A stretch of 64,000 nucleotides of DNA from Streptomyces sp. A2-16 (GTDB lineage Bacteria; Actinomycetota; Actinomycetes; Streptomycetales; Streptomycetaceae): positions 5,952,001 through 6,016,000 of the forward strand of contig NZ_CP063808.1 in NCBI RefSeq assembly GCF_018128905.1, written 5' to 3'. Below the pieces are notes generated by a model that was not told where the DNA came from, searched no databases, and was given only the letters and a program-made list of their open reading frames with translations. Shown in pieces: positions 43,173-52,320 of the stretch. Position 1 is the stretch's first letter, and each line of letters begins with the position of its first letter. The position numbers and the translations under genes are program-made.

Positions 43173-43928
43173 TCAGGGGGCCTGTGCCGCCCGCACCCGC
43201 GCCAGGACGTCCCGGATCATCTCCGCGCTGATCATGAAGTGTTCCCTCGCGATCTCCTCGGCGTGCTCCGGCTCACCCGCCGCGACGGCCTCGTAGAGCG
43301 CGGTGTGCCCGTGACCGGCCCTTTCATGGTGGGACCGCTCGCCCCTGCCCCAGGGCTCGACCGGGAAGCCCAGGCTGATGCGGGTCAGCAGGTCCCGGCT
43401 GAGCTGGGCGATCTGAGGATTGTGGGTGGCCTCGCAGATCGCCCGGTGGAACGCGCTGTCGGCGGCCTGCTCCTCGCGGGGCGTGCTCGCGGAAAGGTGC
43501 GCGGACAGAGCCTCGCGCATCGGCTCCAGGTCCTCGGGCCTGCGGCGCCGGGCCGCCGTCGCGGCCACCATGCCCTCCACCAGTCCGCGCAGGTCGAAGA
43601 GCTGCTCGAACTCCTCCCAGCGGGGCAGCAGCGTACGGCGGACCGCGGCGCCGGTGGACTCGGTCCAGCTGTCGCGGACGAACGCTCCGCCGTTGCGGCC
43701 CCGGCGGCTCTCCACGACCCCCAGGGCCTGGAGGCGGGCCACGGCCTCGCGCACGGTGGGGCGGCTGACGCGCAGCAGTCCGGTCAGGTCGCGTTCGGCG
43801 GGCAGCCGTTCGCCGGGCAGGAAGTCGCCGACGGCGATGGCGGTGAGCAGCCGGTCGGTCACCTCGTCGACCGCCGAGGCGACCTTGACCGGGCGCAGCG
43901 AGGCCGTCGGGCCGTCGCCGAGGAGCAC
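43173..43928 (-). CDS. FadR-subfamily GntR transcriptional regulator
   Basis: A 251-residue regulator. The N-terminal winged helix (about 20-88) reads LPAERDLTGLLRVSRPTVREAVARLQALGVVESRRGRNGG. The C-terminal FCD helical bundle (about 100-240) has metal/ligand positions in FDLRGLVEGM, FHRAICEATHNP and a final HFMISAEMI. FCD-GntR proteins sense small acids, amino acids or peptides. GTG 43928 is the first in-frame start; a slightly longer protein cannot be excluded. It is divergent from the iminopeptidase/Dpp operon, its probable target. Confidence 0.88.
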   Translation of the reverse strand: MLLGDGPTASLRPVKVASAVDEVTDRLLTAIAVGDFLPGERLPAERDLTGLLRVSRPTVREAVARLQALGVVESRRGRNGGAFVRDSWTESTGAAVRRTLLPRWEEFEQLFDLRGLVEGMVAATAARRRRPEDLEPMREALSAHLSASTPREEQAADSAFHRAICEATHNPQIAQLSRDLLTRISLGFPVEPWGRGERSHHERAGHGHTALYEAVAAGEPEHAEEIAREHFMISAEMIRDVLARVRAAQAP

Positions 43929-44057
43929 ACGGTCGAGGACGCGCGAGAACTCGTCACCGGGTTCGGGTGCGGATGTCAGTTGTCCTCCTGCGAGTCGCCG
44001 TTTCTGTAAACGAACACGGGCTGTGTGAACCCGTCGTTACGTCTTTCCCTGCCCCAG

Positions 44058-44097
44058 CTAAAAGGTCTTGTGGACTGACCTTTTAGCGCCCCAGTAT
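44058..44097 (+). promoter_or_regulatory. Operator and promoter of the iminopeptidase-Dpp operon
   Basis: CTAAAAGGTC (44058-44067) and GACCTTTTAG (44077-44086) form a perfect 10-bp inverted repeat around a 9-bp spacer. TTGTGG in the spacer (44068-44073) and CAGTAT (44092-44097), 18 bp apart, can serve as -35/-10. A repressor bound here would cover the -35. The divergent GntR regulator is the likely ligand-responsive binder. Confidence 0.65.
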
Positions 44098-44170
44098 CTC
44101 ATCCATCCGTCACACCCAACTATTTTCAGACAGCGGTCGGCTGGTTTGCGACCGGTCTGGGAGGCTCCCC

Positions 44171-45067
44171 GTGGCGATCCCCGAACCGAACCACACCGGA
44201 ACCGTCGACTTCGACGGCCATTCCACCTGGTACCGGATCACGGGCGAACCGGGCAGGACACCCCTGGTGGTCCTGCACGGCGGGCCCGGCGCCGGTCACC
44301 ACTACACGCTCAGCATCGCGGGCATCTCCCGGCAGGGCCGTCCCGTGATCCACTACGACCAGCTCGGCACCGGGTCCTCCACCCATCTGCCCGGCAAGGG
44401 CGCCGACTTCTGGACCGTCCAGCTCTTCCTCGACGAACTGGACAACCTGCTCAAGGAGTTGGGCATCGCCGACGGTTACCACATCCTCGGCCAGTCCTGG
44501 GGCGGCATGCTCGCCGCCGAGCACGCGGTACGGCGCCCCGCCGGGCTGCGCGGACTGGTCATCGCCAACTCCCCCGCCTCCATGGGGCTGTGGCTGGAGG
44601 CGGCCGCCGAGCTGCGCGCCGGGCTCCCGCAGGAGGTCCAGCACACCCTGCACGCCCACGAGGCGGCCGGGACCACGGACCACCCCGACTACCGGGCGGC
44701 CGAACAGGTCTTCAACGAACGACATGTGTGCCGCCTGACACCCAACCCGCCCGAGGTGCAGGCCACCTGGGACAACATCGCGGCCGATCCGACCGTGTAC
44801 CACACGATGAACGGCCCGAACGAGTTCCATGTCGTCGGCACCCTCAAGGACTGGTCCGTCATCGACCGGCTGCACCTGATCGAGGTGCCGACCCTGCTGG
44901 TGTCCGGGCGCTTCGACGAGGCGACTCCCGAGACCGTCCGCCCCTTCGCCGACCACATCCCCGATGTGCGCTGGCACATGTTCGAGCACTCGAGCCACAT
45001 GCCGCACGTCGAGGAGGAGGACCTCTACCTCCGGATCGTCGGCGAGTTCCTCGACTCCACCGACTGA
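44171..45067 (+). CDS. pip: Proline iminopeptidase-family alpha/beta hydrolase
   Basis: A 298-residue cytoplasmic peptidase of family S33. The oxyanion motif HGGPGAGHH (about 36), nucleophile elbow GQSWGG (Ser about 112), acid in SGRFDEATP and histidine in HSSHMPHVEE form the expected catalytic triad. It removes N-terminal proline or similar residues from short peptides. GTG 44171 follows GGGAGG. It is the first gene of an operon with a complete oligopeptide importer, implying uptake and trimming of a specific peptide. Confidence 0.9.
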   Translation: MAIPEPNHTGTVDFDGHSTWYRITGEPGRTPLVVLHGGPGAGHHYTLSIAGISRQGRPVIHYDQLGTGSSTHLPGKGADFWTVQLFLDELDNLLKELGIADGYHILGQSWGGMLAAEHAVRRPAGLRGLVIANSPASMGLWLEAAAELRAGLPQEVQHTLHAHEAAGTTDHPDYRAAEQVFNERHVCRLTPNPPEVQATWDNIAADPTVYHTMNGPNEFHVVGTLKDWSVIDRLHLIEVPTLLVSGRFDEATPETVRPFADHIPDVRWHMFEHSSHMPHVEEEDLYLRIVGEFLDSTD

Positions 45068-45084
45068 TACGGGAGTTGTCCGCC

Positions 45085-46806
45085 ATGTCCCGCACCACGA
45101 GACGGGGTGCGCTCGCCGCCGCCACCGTCGCCCTCACCCTCACCGTCGCCGCCTGTTCGTCCTCCTCCGACTCGGGTTCCTCCTCCGCCCCGAGCTCGTC
45201 CGGCTCCGGTTCCTCCGCCTTCCAGGCCCAGCACCGGGGAGGCACGCTCAAGCTCGTCGCCCACGCGGCCGCGGGCAGCTTCGACCCGCAGGTCAACTAC
45301 ACCCTCCAGTACTGGCAGTTGTTCCAGTCGATGTACGACGGGCTGCTCGCCTTCAAGAAGGTGGACGGCCAGGAGTCCTTCACCGTCGTCCCGGACCTGG
45401 CGACCGCCATGCCGAAGGTGACCAACGGCGGCAAGACGTACACCTTCACGCTCCGCAAGGGCATCACCTTCTCCAACGGCAAGCCGCTGACCACGGACGA
45501 CGTGGTGGCGTCCTTCCAGCGCATCTTCAAGGTCTCCAGCCCCACCGCGGGCACCTTCTACAACGGCATCGTCGGCGCCGACGCCTGTCTGAAGACGCCG
45601 GCCACGTGCACCCTCGCCAAGGGTGTGACCGGTGACCCGAAGACCGACACGGTCACCGTCAACCTGACGGCCCCGGACCCCGAGTTCGAGTACAAGCTGG
45701 CCGTCCCGCACGCCGTCGTCGTACCGAAGGACTCACCGACGAAGGACGCCGGGACCAAGCCGCTGCCGTCGACCGGCCCCTACACGGCGGCCTCGTACGA
45801 CCCCAACCGGGCACTGAAGCTGGTGCGCAACCCGCACTTCAAGGAGTGGTCGCGGGAGGCGGAGCCGCAGGGCTACCCGGATGTGATCGACTACACCTTC
45901 GGGCAGACGGTCGAGTCCGAGGTCACCGCCGTGGAGAACGGGCAGGCGGACTGGATGTTCGACGCCCCGCCCGCCGACCGGCTGGGCGAGATCGGCACCA
46001 AGTACGCCTCCCAGGCGCATGTGAACCCGCTGACGGCGTTCTGGTACGCGACGCTCAACGTCAACATGGCTCCTTTCAACAACAAGCTGGCGCGGCAGGC
46101 GATCAACTGGGCCGTCGACCGGTCCGCCGTGGTACGGCTGTACGGCGGCACCAACCTCGCCTCTCCCGCCTGCACGATCCTGCCGCCCGGCTTCCCCGGC
46201 CACGTCGACTCCTGCGACTACACCAAGGGCGGCGGTACGACCTGGAAGGCGGCGGACCTCGCCAAGGCCAAGGCGCTGGTCAAGCAGTCCGGTACGGCCG
46301 GCCAGGAGGTCGGGATCGTCACGCAGGACGACGACGTCAACAAGTCGATCGGGCAGTACCTGCAGAGCCTGCTCACCCAGCTCGGCTACAAGGCGACGCT
46401 CAAGCCGCTGTCGGGGAACATCCAGTTCACCTACATCCAGAACACCAAGAACAAGGTGCAGCTGGCCCTGACGTCCTGGTACCAGGACTATCCCGCGGCC
46501 TCCGACTTCCTCAACGTGCTGCTTTCCTGCGCGAGTTACCACCCCGGCAGCGACTCCAGCATCAACATCTCCGGGTTCTGCGACAAGGGGATCGACGCCA
46601 GGATGCAGGCGGCGATCAAGACCTCGGAGACCGACCAGGCGGGCGCGGACAAGCAGTGGGCCGCCATCGACCAGCAGATCATGGGCGAGTCCCCGGTCGT
46701 CCCGCTGATCAACCCGAAGATGATCGACTTCACGTCGACGCGGGTCGGCAACTACCGGTTCAGCAAGCAGTTCTACATGCTGGTCGGGCAGCTGTGGGTG
46801 AAGTGA
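45085..46806 (+). CDS. Oligopeptide-binding lipoprotein of ABC importer (family 5)
   Basis: A 573-residue family 5 solute-binding protein. The signal peptide ends LTVAAC with lipidated C24, followed by a long serine-rich linker. GGTLKLVAHAAAGSFDPQVNYTLQYWQLF, the LTTDDVVASFQRI block and FNNKLARQAINWAVDRSAVV are family signatures (DppA/OppA). ATG 45085 follows GGGAG. The extra frame upstream to 44068 is a shadow of the iminopeptidase gene. It overlaps the next permease as GTGA. Confidence 0.93.
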   Translation: MSRTTRRGALAAATVALTLTVAACSSSSDSGSSSAPSSSGSGSSAFQAQHRGGTLKLVAHAAAGSFDPQVNYTLQYWQLFQSMYDGLLAFKKVDGQESFTVVPDLATAMPKVTNGGKTYTFTLRKGITFSNGKPLTTDDVVASFQRIFKVSSPTAGTFYNGIVGADACLKTPATCTLAKGVTGDPKTDTVTVNLTAPDPEFEYKLAVPHAVVVPKDSPTKDAGTKPLPSTGPYTAASYDPNRALKLVRNPHFKEWSREAEPQGYPDVIDYTFGQTVESEVTAVENGQADWMFDAPPADRLGEIGTKYASQAHVNPLTAFWYATLNVNMAPFNNKLARQAINWAVDRSAVVRLYGGTNLASPACTILPPGFPGHVDSCDYTKGGGTTWKAADLAKAKALVKQSGTAGQEVGIVTQDDDVNKSIGQYLQSLLTQLGYKATLKPLSGNIQFTYIQNTKNKVQLALTSWYQDYPAASDFLNVLLSCASYHPGSDSSINISGFCDKGIDARMQAAIKTSETDQAGADKQWAAIDQQIMGESPVVPLINPKMIDFTSTRVGNYRFSKQFYMLVGQLWVK

Positions 46807-47819
46807 CCCTCGCCCCGTCGGCAGGGGCCCGGCGCTCGCCGGGCCCCTGGCGGACCGCCGCCGGTGACCTGCTGCGCAACAAGTCGGCCCTGACCGCGGC
46901 AGCGGTCCTGCTCCTCGTCGTCCTGGCGAGCCTGTGCGCCCCGCTGTACGCGGACCACATCGCCCACAGCGACCCGTTCCAGTCCCATGTCTCCGGCACC
47001 ACGGTCGTGGACGGAAGGACGGTGCCGGTGCTCACCCCGAGCAGCACCGGCCTCGGCCTCGGGGTCACCCCGATCGGCCCGACCTGGGACCCCGCCCACT
47101 ACTTCCTCGGCGCCGACAACCAGGGACGCGATGTCATGGCGCGGCTGCTGTACGGCGGCCGTACGAGCCTGTTCATCGGGGTCACGGCGGCACTGCTCAC
47201 GTGCGTCCTCGGTACGGCCGTGGGGGTCGTCGCCGGGTACGCGGGCGGAGTCGTGGACGCCGTCATCTCCCGGATCCTGGACGTCGTCTGGGCGTTCCCG
47301 GTGTATCTGCTGGCCATCTGCCTGTCGGTGGTGCTGCTCACCGACGGCCTCCGACTCGGACCCGTCACCGTCGACGCGGGAAGTCTCTGGCTGCCCGTCA
47401 CCATCATCGCGGCGATCTATGTCCCGTACATCGCACGGCCGTTGCGCGGTCAGGTGCTGGTGCTGCGGAACAAGGAGTACATCCAGGCGGCCGTGGGCTC
47501 GGGCGCACCCACCTCGCGGATCCTGCGCCGGGAGGTCCTCCCCAACGTGGTGCCGACGGCGATCGTGTTCGTCCCGCTGATGACCGCGCTCGCGATGCTC
47601 ACCGAGTCCGCGCTGTCCTTCCTGTCCGTCGGCGTCCAGCCCCCCGACGCCAGTTGGGGCACGATCATCGAGGACGGCCTGGGGCTCCTCTACACCCGGC
47701 CCGCCGTGACGATCGCGCCCGGCCTGCTGATCGCGCTGACGACGGCCGCGCTCAACGTCCTCGGCGACGGGGTGCGGGACGCGCTCGACCCGGGCGCCCG
47801 GCTGCGCGGAGGGGTGTGA
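46803..47819 (+). CDS. Dpp/Opp-type ABC permease, DppC-like
   Basis: A 338-residue permease. After the first helix (residues 30-49) there is a long extracytoplasmic insertion (about 50-98), as in DppC/OppC. Five more helices follow, with the FLGADNQGRDVMARLLYGGRTSL entry block and the EAA loop EYIQAAVGSGAPTSRILRREVLPN. GTG 46803 overlaps the binding-protein stop. Here DppC precedes DppB, the reverse of the usual order. Confidence 0.92.
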   Translation: MTLAPSAGARRSPGPWRTAAGDLLRNKSALTAAAVLLLVVLASLCAPLYADHIAHSDPFQSHVSGTTVVDGRTVPVLTPSSTGLGLGVTPIGPTWDPAHYFLGADNQGRDVMARLLYGGRTSLFIGVTAALLTCVLGTAVGVVAGYAGGVVDAVISRILDVVWAFPVYLLAICLSVVLLTDGLRLGPVTVDAGSLWLPVTIIAAIYVPYIARPLRGQVLVLRNKEYIQAAVGSGAPTSRILRREVLPNVVPTAIVFVPLMTALAMLTESALSFLSVGVQPPDASWGTIIEDGLGLLYTRPAVTIAPGLLIALTTAALNVLGDGVRDALDPGARLRGGV

Positions 47820-47821
47820 GC

Positions 47822-48790
47822 ATGCTCGCCTTCGCCCTCAAGCGCTTCGGCTCTGCCCTGCTGGTGATGTTCGCGATCAGTGTGCTGGTGTTCCTGATCT
47901 TCTTCGCCACCCCGGGCGTCGATCCGGCGGCCCGGATCGCCGGCCGCAACGCCGACCCGGCCACGCTCGCCCAGGTGCGGCACTCCTTCGGCCTGGACCG
48001 ACCGATGCCCGTCCGCTATCTGCTGATGATGCGTCACCTGCTGATCGACCAGGACCTGGAGTCGTTCGTCAACCGCGGCTCGCGGGTCATCCCGCAGATC
48101 GTCCAGGCGACCCCGGTGACCCTGTCCCTGGTCGTCGGCGCGGCCCTGATCTGGATGACGGCGGGCATCCTCATGGGCACGGCCGCGGCGACCCTGCGCG
48201 GCAGGGCCGCCGATCCCCTGATCATGCTGGTCGGCGTGGTCGGCGTCTCCCTCCCGGCCTACTGGCTCGGCGAGGTCGTCAACCTCCTCACCCAGAAGCA
48301 GCTGCACGACTCGCTCTTCTCCTGGGTGCCCCCGCCCGGCTACGTCGGCCTCGGCCAGGACCCCGGCCAGTGGGCGCTGCACCTGCTCTTCCCCTGGCTG
48401 ACCCTGGCCCTCCTGTACGCCGGGATCTACGCCCGGCTGCTGCGCGGGGAGGTCGTCACCGCGCTGAACGAGGACTACGTCCGTACGGCCCGCGCCAAGG
48501 GCCTGTCCGAACGGCAGATCCTGCTCCGCCACGCCCTGCGCTGCTCGCTGATCCCGATCGTGTCGCTGTTCGGCCTGGACTTCGGGGCGCTGGTGGGCGG
48601 GTCCGCACTCCTCACCGAGGTGGTCTTCGGCCTGCCCGGCATCGGCAAGCTCACCTTCGACGCCCTCCAGAACCTCGACCTGCCCGTGATCATGGGGACC
48701 GTCCTGTACGCGGCCTTCTTCGTGGTCCTCGCCAACGCCCTGGTGGACATCCTGTACGCGCGACTCGATCCGAGGGCCCGTCATGCCTGA
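47822..48790 (+). CDS. Dpp/Opp-type ABC permease, DppB-like
   Basis: A 322-residue permease with six helices. The N terminus KRFGSALLVMFAISVLVFLIFF and the LRHSFGLDRPMPVRYL-like region (here QVRHSFGLDRPMPVRYL) are DppB signatures. The EAA loop is EDYVRTARAKGLSERQILLRHALR. ATG 47822 is preferred over GTG 47816 because GGAGGGG lies 7 nt upstream. The stop overlaps the first ATPase gene by 8 nt. Confidence 0.92.
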   Translation: MLAFALKRFGSALLVMFAISVLVFLIFFATPGVDPAARIAGRNADPATLAQVRHSFGLDRPMPVRYLLMMRHLLIDQDLESFVNRGSRVIPQIVQATPVTLSLVVGAALIWMTAGILMGTAAATLRGRAADPLIMLVGVVGVSLPAYWLGEVVNLLTQKQLHDSLFSWVPPPGYVGLGQDPGQWALHLLFPWLTLALLYAGIYARLLRGEVVTALNEDYVRTARAKGLSERQILLRHALRCSLIPIVSLFGLDFGALVGGSALLTEVVFGLPGIGKLTFDALQNLDLPVIMGTVLYAAFFVVLANALVDILYARLDPRARHA

Positions 48791-49811
48791 ACCCCTGCTG
48801 GACGTACGCGACCTGAGTGTGCGCTTCCGCACCCGCCGGGGAACCGTCACCGCGGTCGACCAGGTCTCCTTCTCCGTCGCGCCCGGTGAAGTCCTGGGCG
48901 TGGTGGGCGAGTCGGGCTCCGGCAAGAGCGTGTCGATGCTGGCCGTCCTGCGGTTGCTCACCAACCCGAACGTGCTCGTGTCGGGCGAGGTCCTCTTCCG
49001 CGGACGTGACCTGCTCACCCTTCCCGACAAGGAGATGCGCGCGGTGCGCGGCCGGGAGATCGCGATGGTCTTCCAGGACCCGATGACCGCGCTGACCCCC
49101 GTCTACACCGTCGGCCGGCAGATCGTCGAGGCGATCCGGGCGCACGAACAGGTCTCCCGCGCTCAGGCGTGGGCCCGGGCGGTCCGGCTGCTCTCGGACG
49201 TCGGCATCCCCGACGCGGCCTCGCGGGCGCGCGCCTACCCGCACGAGTTCTCCGGCGGGATGCGCCAGCGCGTGGTCATCGCGATGGCGCTGGCCTGCAG
49301 CCCTTCGCTGCTGATCGCCGACGAGCCGACGACCGCGCTCGACGTGACCGTGCAGGCACAGATCCTCGATCTGATGCGGGAGCTCAACGCACAGGGCTCC
49401 GCGATGGTGCTGATCACCCACGACATGGGCGTGGTCAGCCGGATCGCGGACCGGGTCCTCGTCATGTACGGCGGCCGGGCGGCCGAGCAGGGCCCGCGGC
49501 GGGCGGTGTTCCACGGCCCGCGGCACCCGTACACCTGGGGTCTGCTCGACTCGGTGCCCCGGGTGAGCGGGGCCCGGCTGCGGCGGCTGTCCACCATCGC
49601 CGGCACGCCCGTCTCACCGGGCGCGGTCCCGGAGGGCTGCGCGTTCGCCCCGCGCTGCCGGCTGCGGCACGAGCGGTGCGAGGAGCGGCCGGCGCTGACC
49701 GCGGGCGGCGGTGACACCGCGCATCTGGACGCCTGCTGGCTGCCCGCCGAGGACCGCGCGGGACTGCGGCTGAGGGCGGACGAGGACGTGAACGGAGAGG
49801 TGGCGTCATGA
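48783..49811 (+). CDS. Oligopeptide ABC transporter ATPase, DppD-like
   Basis: A 342-residue ATPase. Walker A GESGSGKSVS (about 42-51), signature FSGGMRQRVVIAMAL, Walker B LLIADEPTTALDV and the H-loop ITHDMG are all intact. The C-terminal oligopeptide/dipeptide extension has the CAFAPRC...C cysteine cluster that in this family can hold an iron-sulfur site. It energises the DppBC channel with the next ATPase; the stop overlaps that gene as ATGA. Confidence 0.94.
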   Translation: MPEPLLDVRDLSVRFRTRRGTVTAVDQVSFSVAPGEVLGVVGESGSGKSVSMLAVLRLLTNPNVLVSGEVLFRGRDLLTLPDKEMRAVRGREIAMVFQDPMTALTPVYTVGRQIVEAIRAHEQVSRAQAWARAVRLLSDVGIPDAASRARAYPHEFSGGMRQRVVIAMALACSPSLLIADEPTTALDVTVQAQILDLMRELNAQGSAMVLITHDMGVVSRIADRVLVMYGGRAAEQGPRRAVFHGPRHPYTWGLLDSVPRVSGARLRRLSTIAGTPVSPGAVPEGCAFAPRCRLRHERCEERPALTAGGGDTAHLDACWLPAEDRAGLRLRADEDVNGEVAS

Positions 49812-50830
49812 CGGCACAGGAGATCGCGACGGTGGACGAGGCTCTGCCTCCCGGCGGCGAGGTCCTGCTGCGGGCCACGGACGTCACCAAGCACTACCCC
49901 GTCCGCGGCAGACGCCAGGTGCTGCGTGCCGTCGACGGGGTCTCTCTGGAGGTGCGCGGCGGCGAGACCCTCGGCGTCGTCGGGGAGTCCGGTTGCGGCA
50001 AGTCCACGCTGGGCCGCTGCCTGGTCCGGCTCACCGAACTCACCGGTGGGCGCGTCGAGTTCGACGGGCGGGACATCTCGACGCTGTCCCGGCGGCGGCT
50101 GCGGCCGGTGCGGCCGGGCATGCAGCTGGTCTTCCAGGACCCGCACGCCTCGCTCAACCCCCGCCGTCGCGCCGGGGACATCGTGGCCGAACCGCTGCTG
50201 GTGCACCGGTACGGCGACGCAGCCGCGGTCCGCCGGCGGGTCGCCGAGCTCTTCGACGTCGTGGGGCTTGCGGCGGCTCATCTGGACCGCTATCCGCACG
50301 AGTTCTCCGGCGGCCAGCGTCAACGCATAGGAATCGCAAGGGCCTTGGCCACGCAGCCGAAGCTCATCGTGGCCGACGAGCCGGTCTCGGCGCTCGACGT
50401 GTCGATCCAGGCGCAGGTGCTCAATCTGTTCGCGGACCTTCAGGACGAGTTCGGCCTGACCTATGTCTTCATCGCGCACGATCTCGGTGTGGTCCGTCAT
50501 GTGTCGGACCGGATCGCTGTCATGTATCTCGGTGAGATCGTCGAACTCGCCGGGACGGAGGAACTGTTCGCCCACCCGGCCCATCCGTACACGCAGGCCC
50601 TGCTGTCGGCGGTGCCGGACATCGACGACGGACAGCTCACGGACGACGGACCACCCCGGGAGCGCATCGTCCTGACCGGGGAGGTGCCCAGTGCGGCGGA
50701 CCGGCCGACGGGCTGTCCGTTCCGCACTCGCTGCCCCTACGTCCAGGAGCTGTGCGCGGTGGAACGTCCACGACTCACGGCGACGGCTTCCGGCCACCAG
50801 GTGGCCTGCCACTACCCGCTGGGTGACTGA
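49808..50830 (+). CDS. Oligopeptide ABC transporter ATPase, DppF-like
   Basis: A 340-residue ATPase. Walker [13 protein letters not shown] (about 58-69), signature [15 protein letters not shown], Walker [14 protein letters not shown] and H-loop IAHDLG are intact. The C-terminal extension has the [14 protein letters not shown] cysteine pattern. Last gene of the six-gene peptide operon (iminopeptidase, binding protein, two permeases, two ATPases). Confidence 0.94.
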   Translation: MTAQEIATVDEALPPGGEVLLRATDVTKHYPVRGRRQVLRAVDGVSLEVRGGETLGVVGESGCGKSTLGRCLVRLTELTGGRVEFDGRDISTLSRRRLRPVRPGMQLVFQDPHASLNPRRRAGDIVAEPLLVHRYGDAAAVRRRVAELFDVVGLAAAHLDRYPHEFSGGQRQRIGIARALATQPKLIVADEPVSALDVSIQAQVLNLFADLQDEFGLTYVFIAHDLGVVRHVSDRIAVMYLGEIVELAGTEELFAHPAHPYTQALLSAVPDIDDGQLTDDGPPRERIVLTGEVPSAADRPTGCPFRTRCPYVQELCAVERPRLTATASGHQVACHYPLGD

Positions 50831-50893
50831 GGGAACGAGGTCGGGTCCGGGGTCTGCAGCCCCCGAACCGGTCATCCGGTCACCCGGCCCTCA

Positions 50894-50955
50894 AAGGTCC
50901 TCAGGCCCTCAGGTCTTCAGGTCCTCAGGTCCTCAGGTCCTCAGGTCCTCAGGCT
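50894..50955. repeat. 8-bp tandem repeat array
   Basis: Seven near-identical copies of CAGGTCCT (50894-50949) plus a partial copy run into the stop codon of the leftward AhpD-like gene. Four consecutive copies (50918-50949) are perfect. The rest of the convergent gap 50831-50893 shows nothing else. Confidence 0.9.
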
Positions 50956-51425
50956 CAGCCGAACTGGCCGACCACGTAGTCGCCGGCCGGCTGCTGGGTC
51001 ATGACGTTCAGCCGGTTGAAGGCGTTGATGACGGCGATCAGGGAGACCAGGGCGAGGAGCTGCTCCTCGTCGTAGTGCTTGGCGGCGTTCTCCCACACCT
51101 CGTCCGAGACACCGCTCCCGTCGGCGAGACGGGTGCCGTGCTCCGCCAGCTCCAGGGCGGCGCGCTCGGCCTCGGTGAAGACCTTGGCCTCACGCCACGC
51201 GGCGACCATGTGGAGGCGCTGCGCGGTCTCGCCCGCGGCGGCCGCCTCCTTGGTGTGCATGTCGAGGCAGAATCCGCAGCCGTTGATCTGGCTCGCGCGG
51301 ATCTTCACCAACTCCTGGGTTGTCAGCGGCAGTCCCGAGTCCGTGACCACCTTGCCCGCCATGGCGAAGTGCTTGAGCAGCTTGCCGGCCAGCGGGCTGG
51401 TGAAGACGTTGAGTCGGGCTTCCAT
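50955..51425 (-). CDS. AhpD-like carboxymuconolactone decarboxylase-family protein
   Basis: A 156-residue helical protein. The redox motif C50-G-F-C53-x3-H57 with E38 upstream matches AhpD-type alkylhydroperoxidases, which relay electrons to peroxiredoxin. It lacks the residues of true carboxymuconolactone decarboxylase. ATG 51425 follows AAGGAG; a longer start at 51461 is not supported. The 3' end abuts an 8-bp tandem repeat. No peroxiredoxin gene is adjacent. Confidence 0.87.
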   Translation of the reverse strand: MEARLNVFTSPLAGKLLKHFAMAGKVVTDSGLPLTTQELVKIRASQINGCGFCLDMHTKEAAAAGETAQRLHMVAAWREAKVFTEAERAALELAEHGTRLADGSGVSDEVWENAAKHYDEEQLLALVSLIAVINAFNRLNVMTQQPAGDYVVGQFG

Positions 51426-51515
51426 GGTGTGCTCCTTCTGCCGTTGTCGATGGCTACACACCTATGACTGAATGGCCCGGCGGATTGTGACACCCACGGA
51501 TGTGACCTGCGTCTC

Positions 51516-52217
51516 CTAGCCTCCGTAGGCCTGCTTCCAGCGGTTCCGGTGACGGGCGTCCCCTTGGCCGCGGCCGTTCACCTCGCGGAGCGACAGCAGG
51601 GAGGCGCCGTTGTTCCACAGGCCGAGGTGGTCGCGGTGCACGGCCAAAATGTCGTGCTCCAGGGCGAACTTCTCGGAGGGGCCGGTGAAGCGTGAGGTCG
51701 TCACGAACACGGCCACGTCGGCACGGAAGTGCACCCGGGCGCCCAACAGATCGCGCAGCTCGCGGTTGGGAACGGCCCTGCTCGGTGCGTAGCGCTTGCA
51801 CTGGACGACCATCGTGCGCCCGTCCGGCAGCCGCCCGAGGACATCGGCGCCGTTGTCGCCCGCGCCGCCCACCCGGCGGACCTCCGTGCAGCCGTCCCGG
51901 CGGCACAGCCCCGCGACCAGTTCCTCGAACTGGGTGCCCGTCATCGCGTCCACCTCGGCGAGGGTCCGGCGGCCAGCGGCCACCGCCTCCTCCTGGCGCC
52001 AACGACGGTCACGGCCGCGCAGCGACCGGTCCGTCCGCCACAGCCGCCATCCGGCCCCCGCGGCCGCGGCAACCACCAGGCCGGCCGTCAGATACGGCCA
52101 CACGCTCGCCCGGAAGATGACCAGGAGGACCAGCGCCACCGCGCCGCCTCCCGCGCCCCACTTGATCCGCAGCGCTCGCCGTCCGCGAGCGGACCCACCC
52201 CTTCGACGCCTGGCCAC
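51516..52217 (-). CDS. Membrane-anchored Mrr-like restriction endonuclease-fold protein
   Basis: A 233-residue protein. A very basic N terminus (ARRRRGGSARGRRALRIK) precedes two membrane helices at about 22-38 and 42-58. A restriction_endonuc_2/Mrr domain covers about 85-215. GADVLG supplies the catalytic aspartate and VVQCKRY the Q-x-K, together the D...(E/Q)xK site. TGTQFEELVAGLCRRDGC is the family's N-terminal helix. Probably cleaves or binds DNA at the membrane. GTG 52217 was chosen for GGGGAGG, which is part of a nine-G run. No methyltransferase partner is nearby. Confidence 0.8.
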   Translation of the reverse strand: MARRRRGGSARGRRALRIKWGAGGGAVALVLLVIFRASVWPYLTAGLVVAAAAGAGWRLWRTDRSLRGRDRRWRQEEAVAAGRRTLAEVDAMTGTQFEELVAGLCRRDGCTEVRRVGGAGDNGADVLGRLPDGRTMVVQCKRYAPSRAVPNRELRDLLGARVHFRADVAVFVTTSRFTGPSEKFALEHDILAVHRDHLGLWNNGASLLSLREVNGRGQGDARHRNRWKQAYGG

Positions 52218-52225
52218 GGCGACCT

Positions 52226-52234
52226 CCCCCCCCC
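52226..52234 (-). repeat. G9 homopolymer joined to the Mrr-like gene's ribosome site
   Basis: Nine consecutive G (minus strand) run directly into AGG, so the tract forms part of the Shine-Dalgarno 5-6 nt before GTG 52217. Length change here would alter the site's surroundings, but not the frame. Confidence 0.6.
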
Positions 52235-52320
52235 TTGCGCTCCCTCCCAGGAGTCTGAGCAGCTGGAGGAGGTGTGAGAAGGGCGCGAGTCGGCCATGTC
52301 CGGCCGGGCCGCCGTAGGAG

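Noticed and set aside
50894-50955. Repeat array considered as a CRISPR remnant.
   Set aside because: Units are 8 bp without spacers; it is a simple tandem repeat and no cas genes are present.
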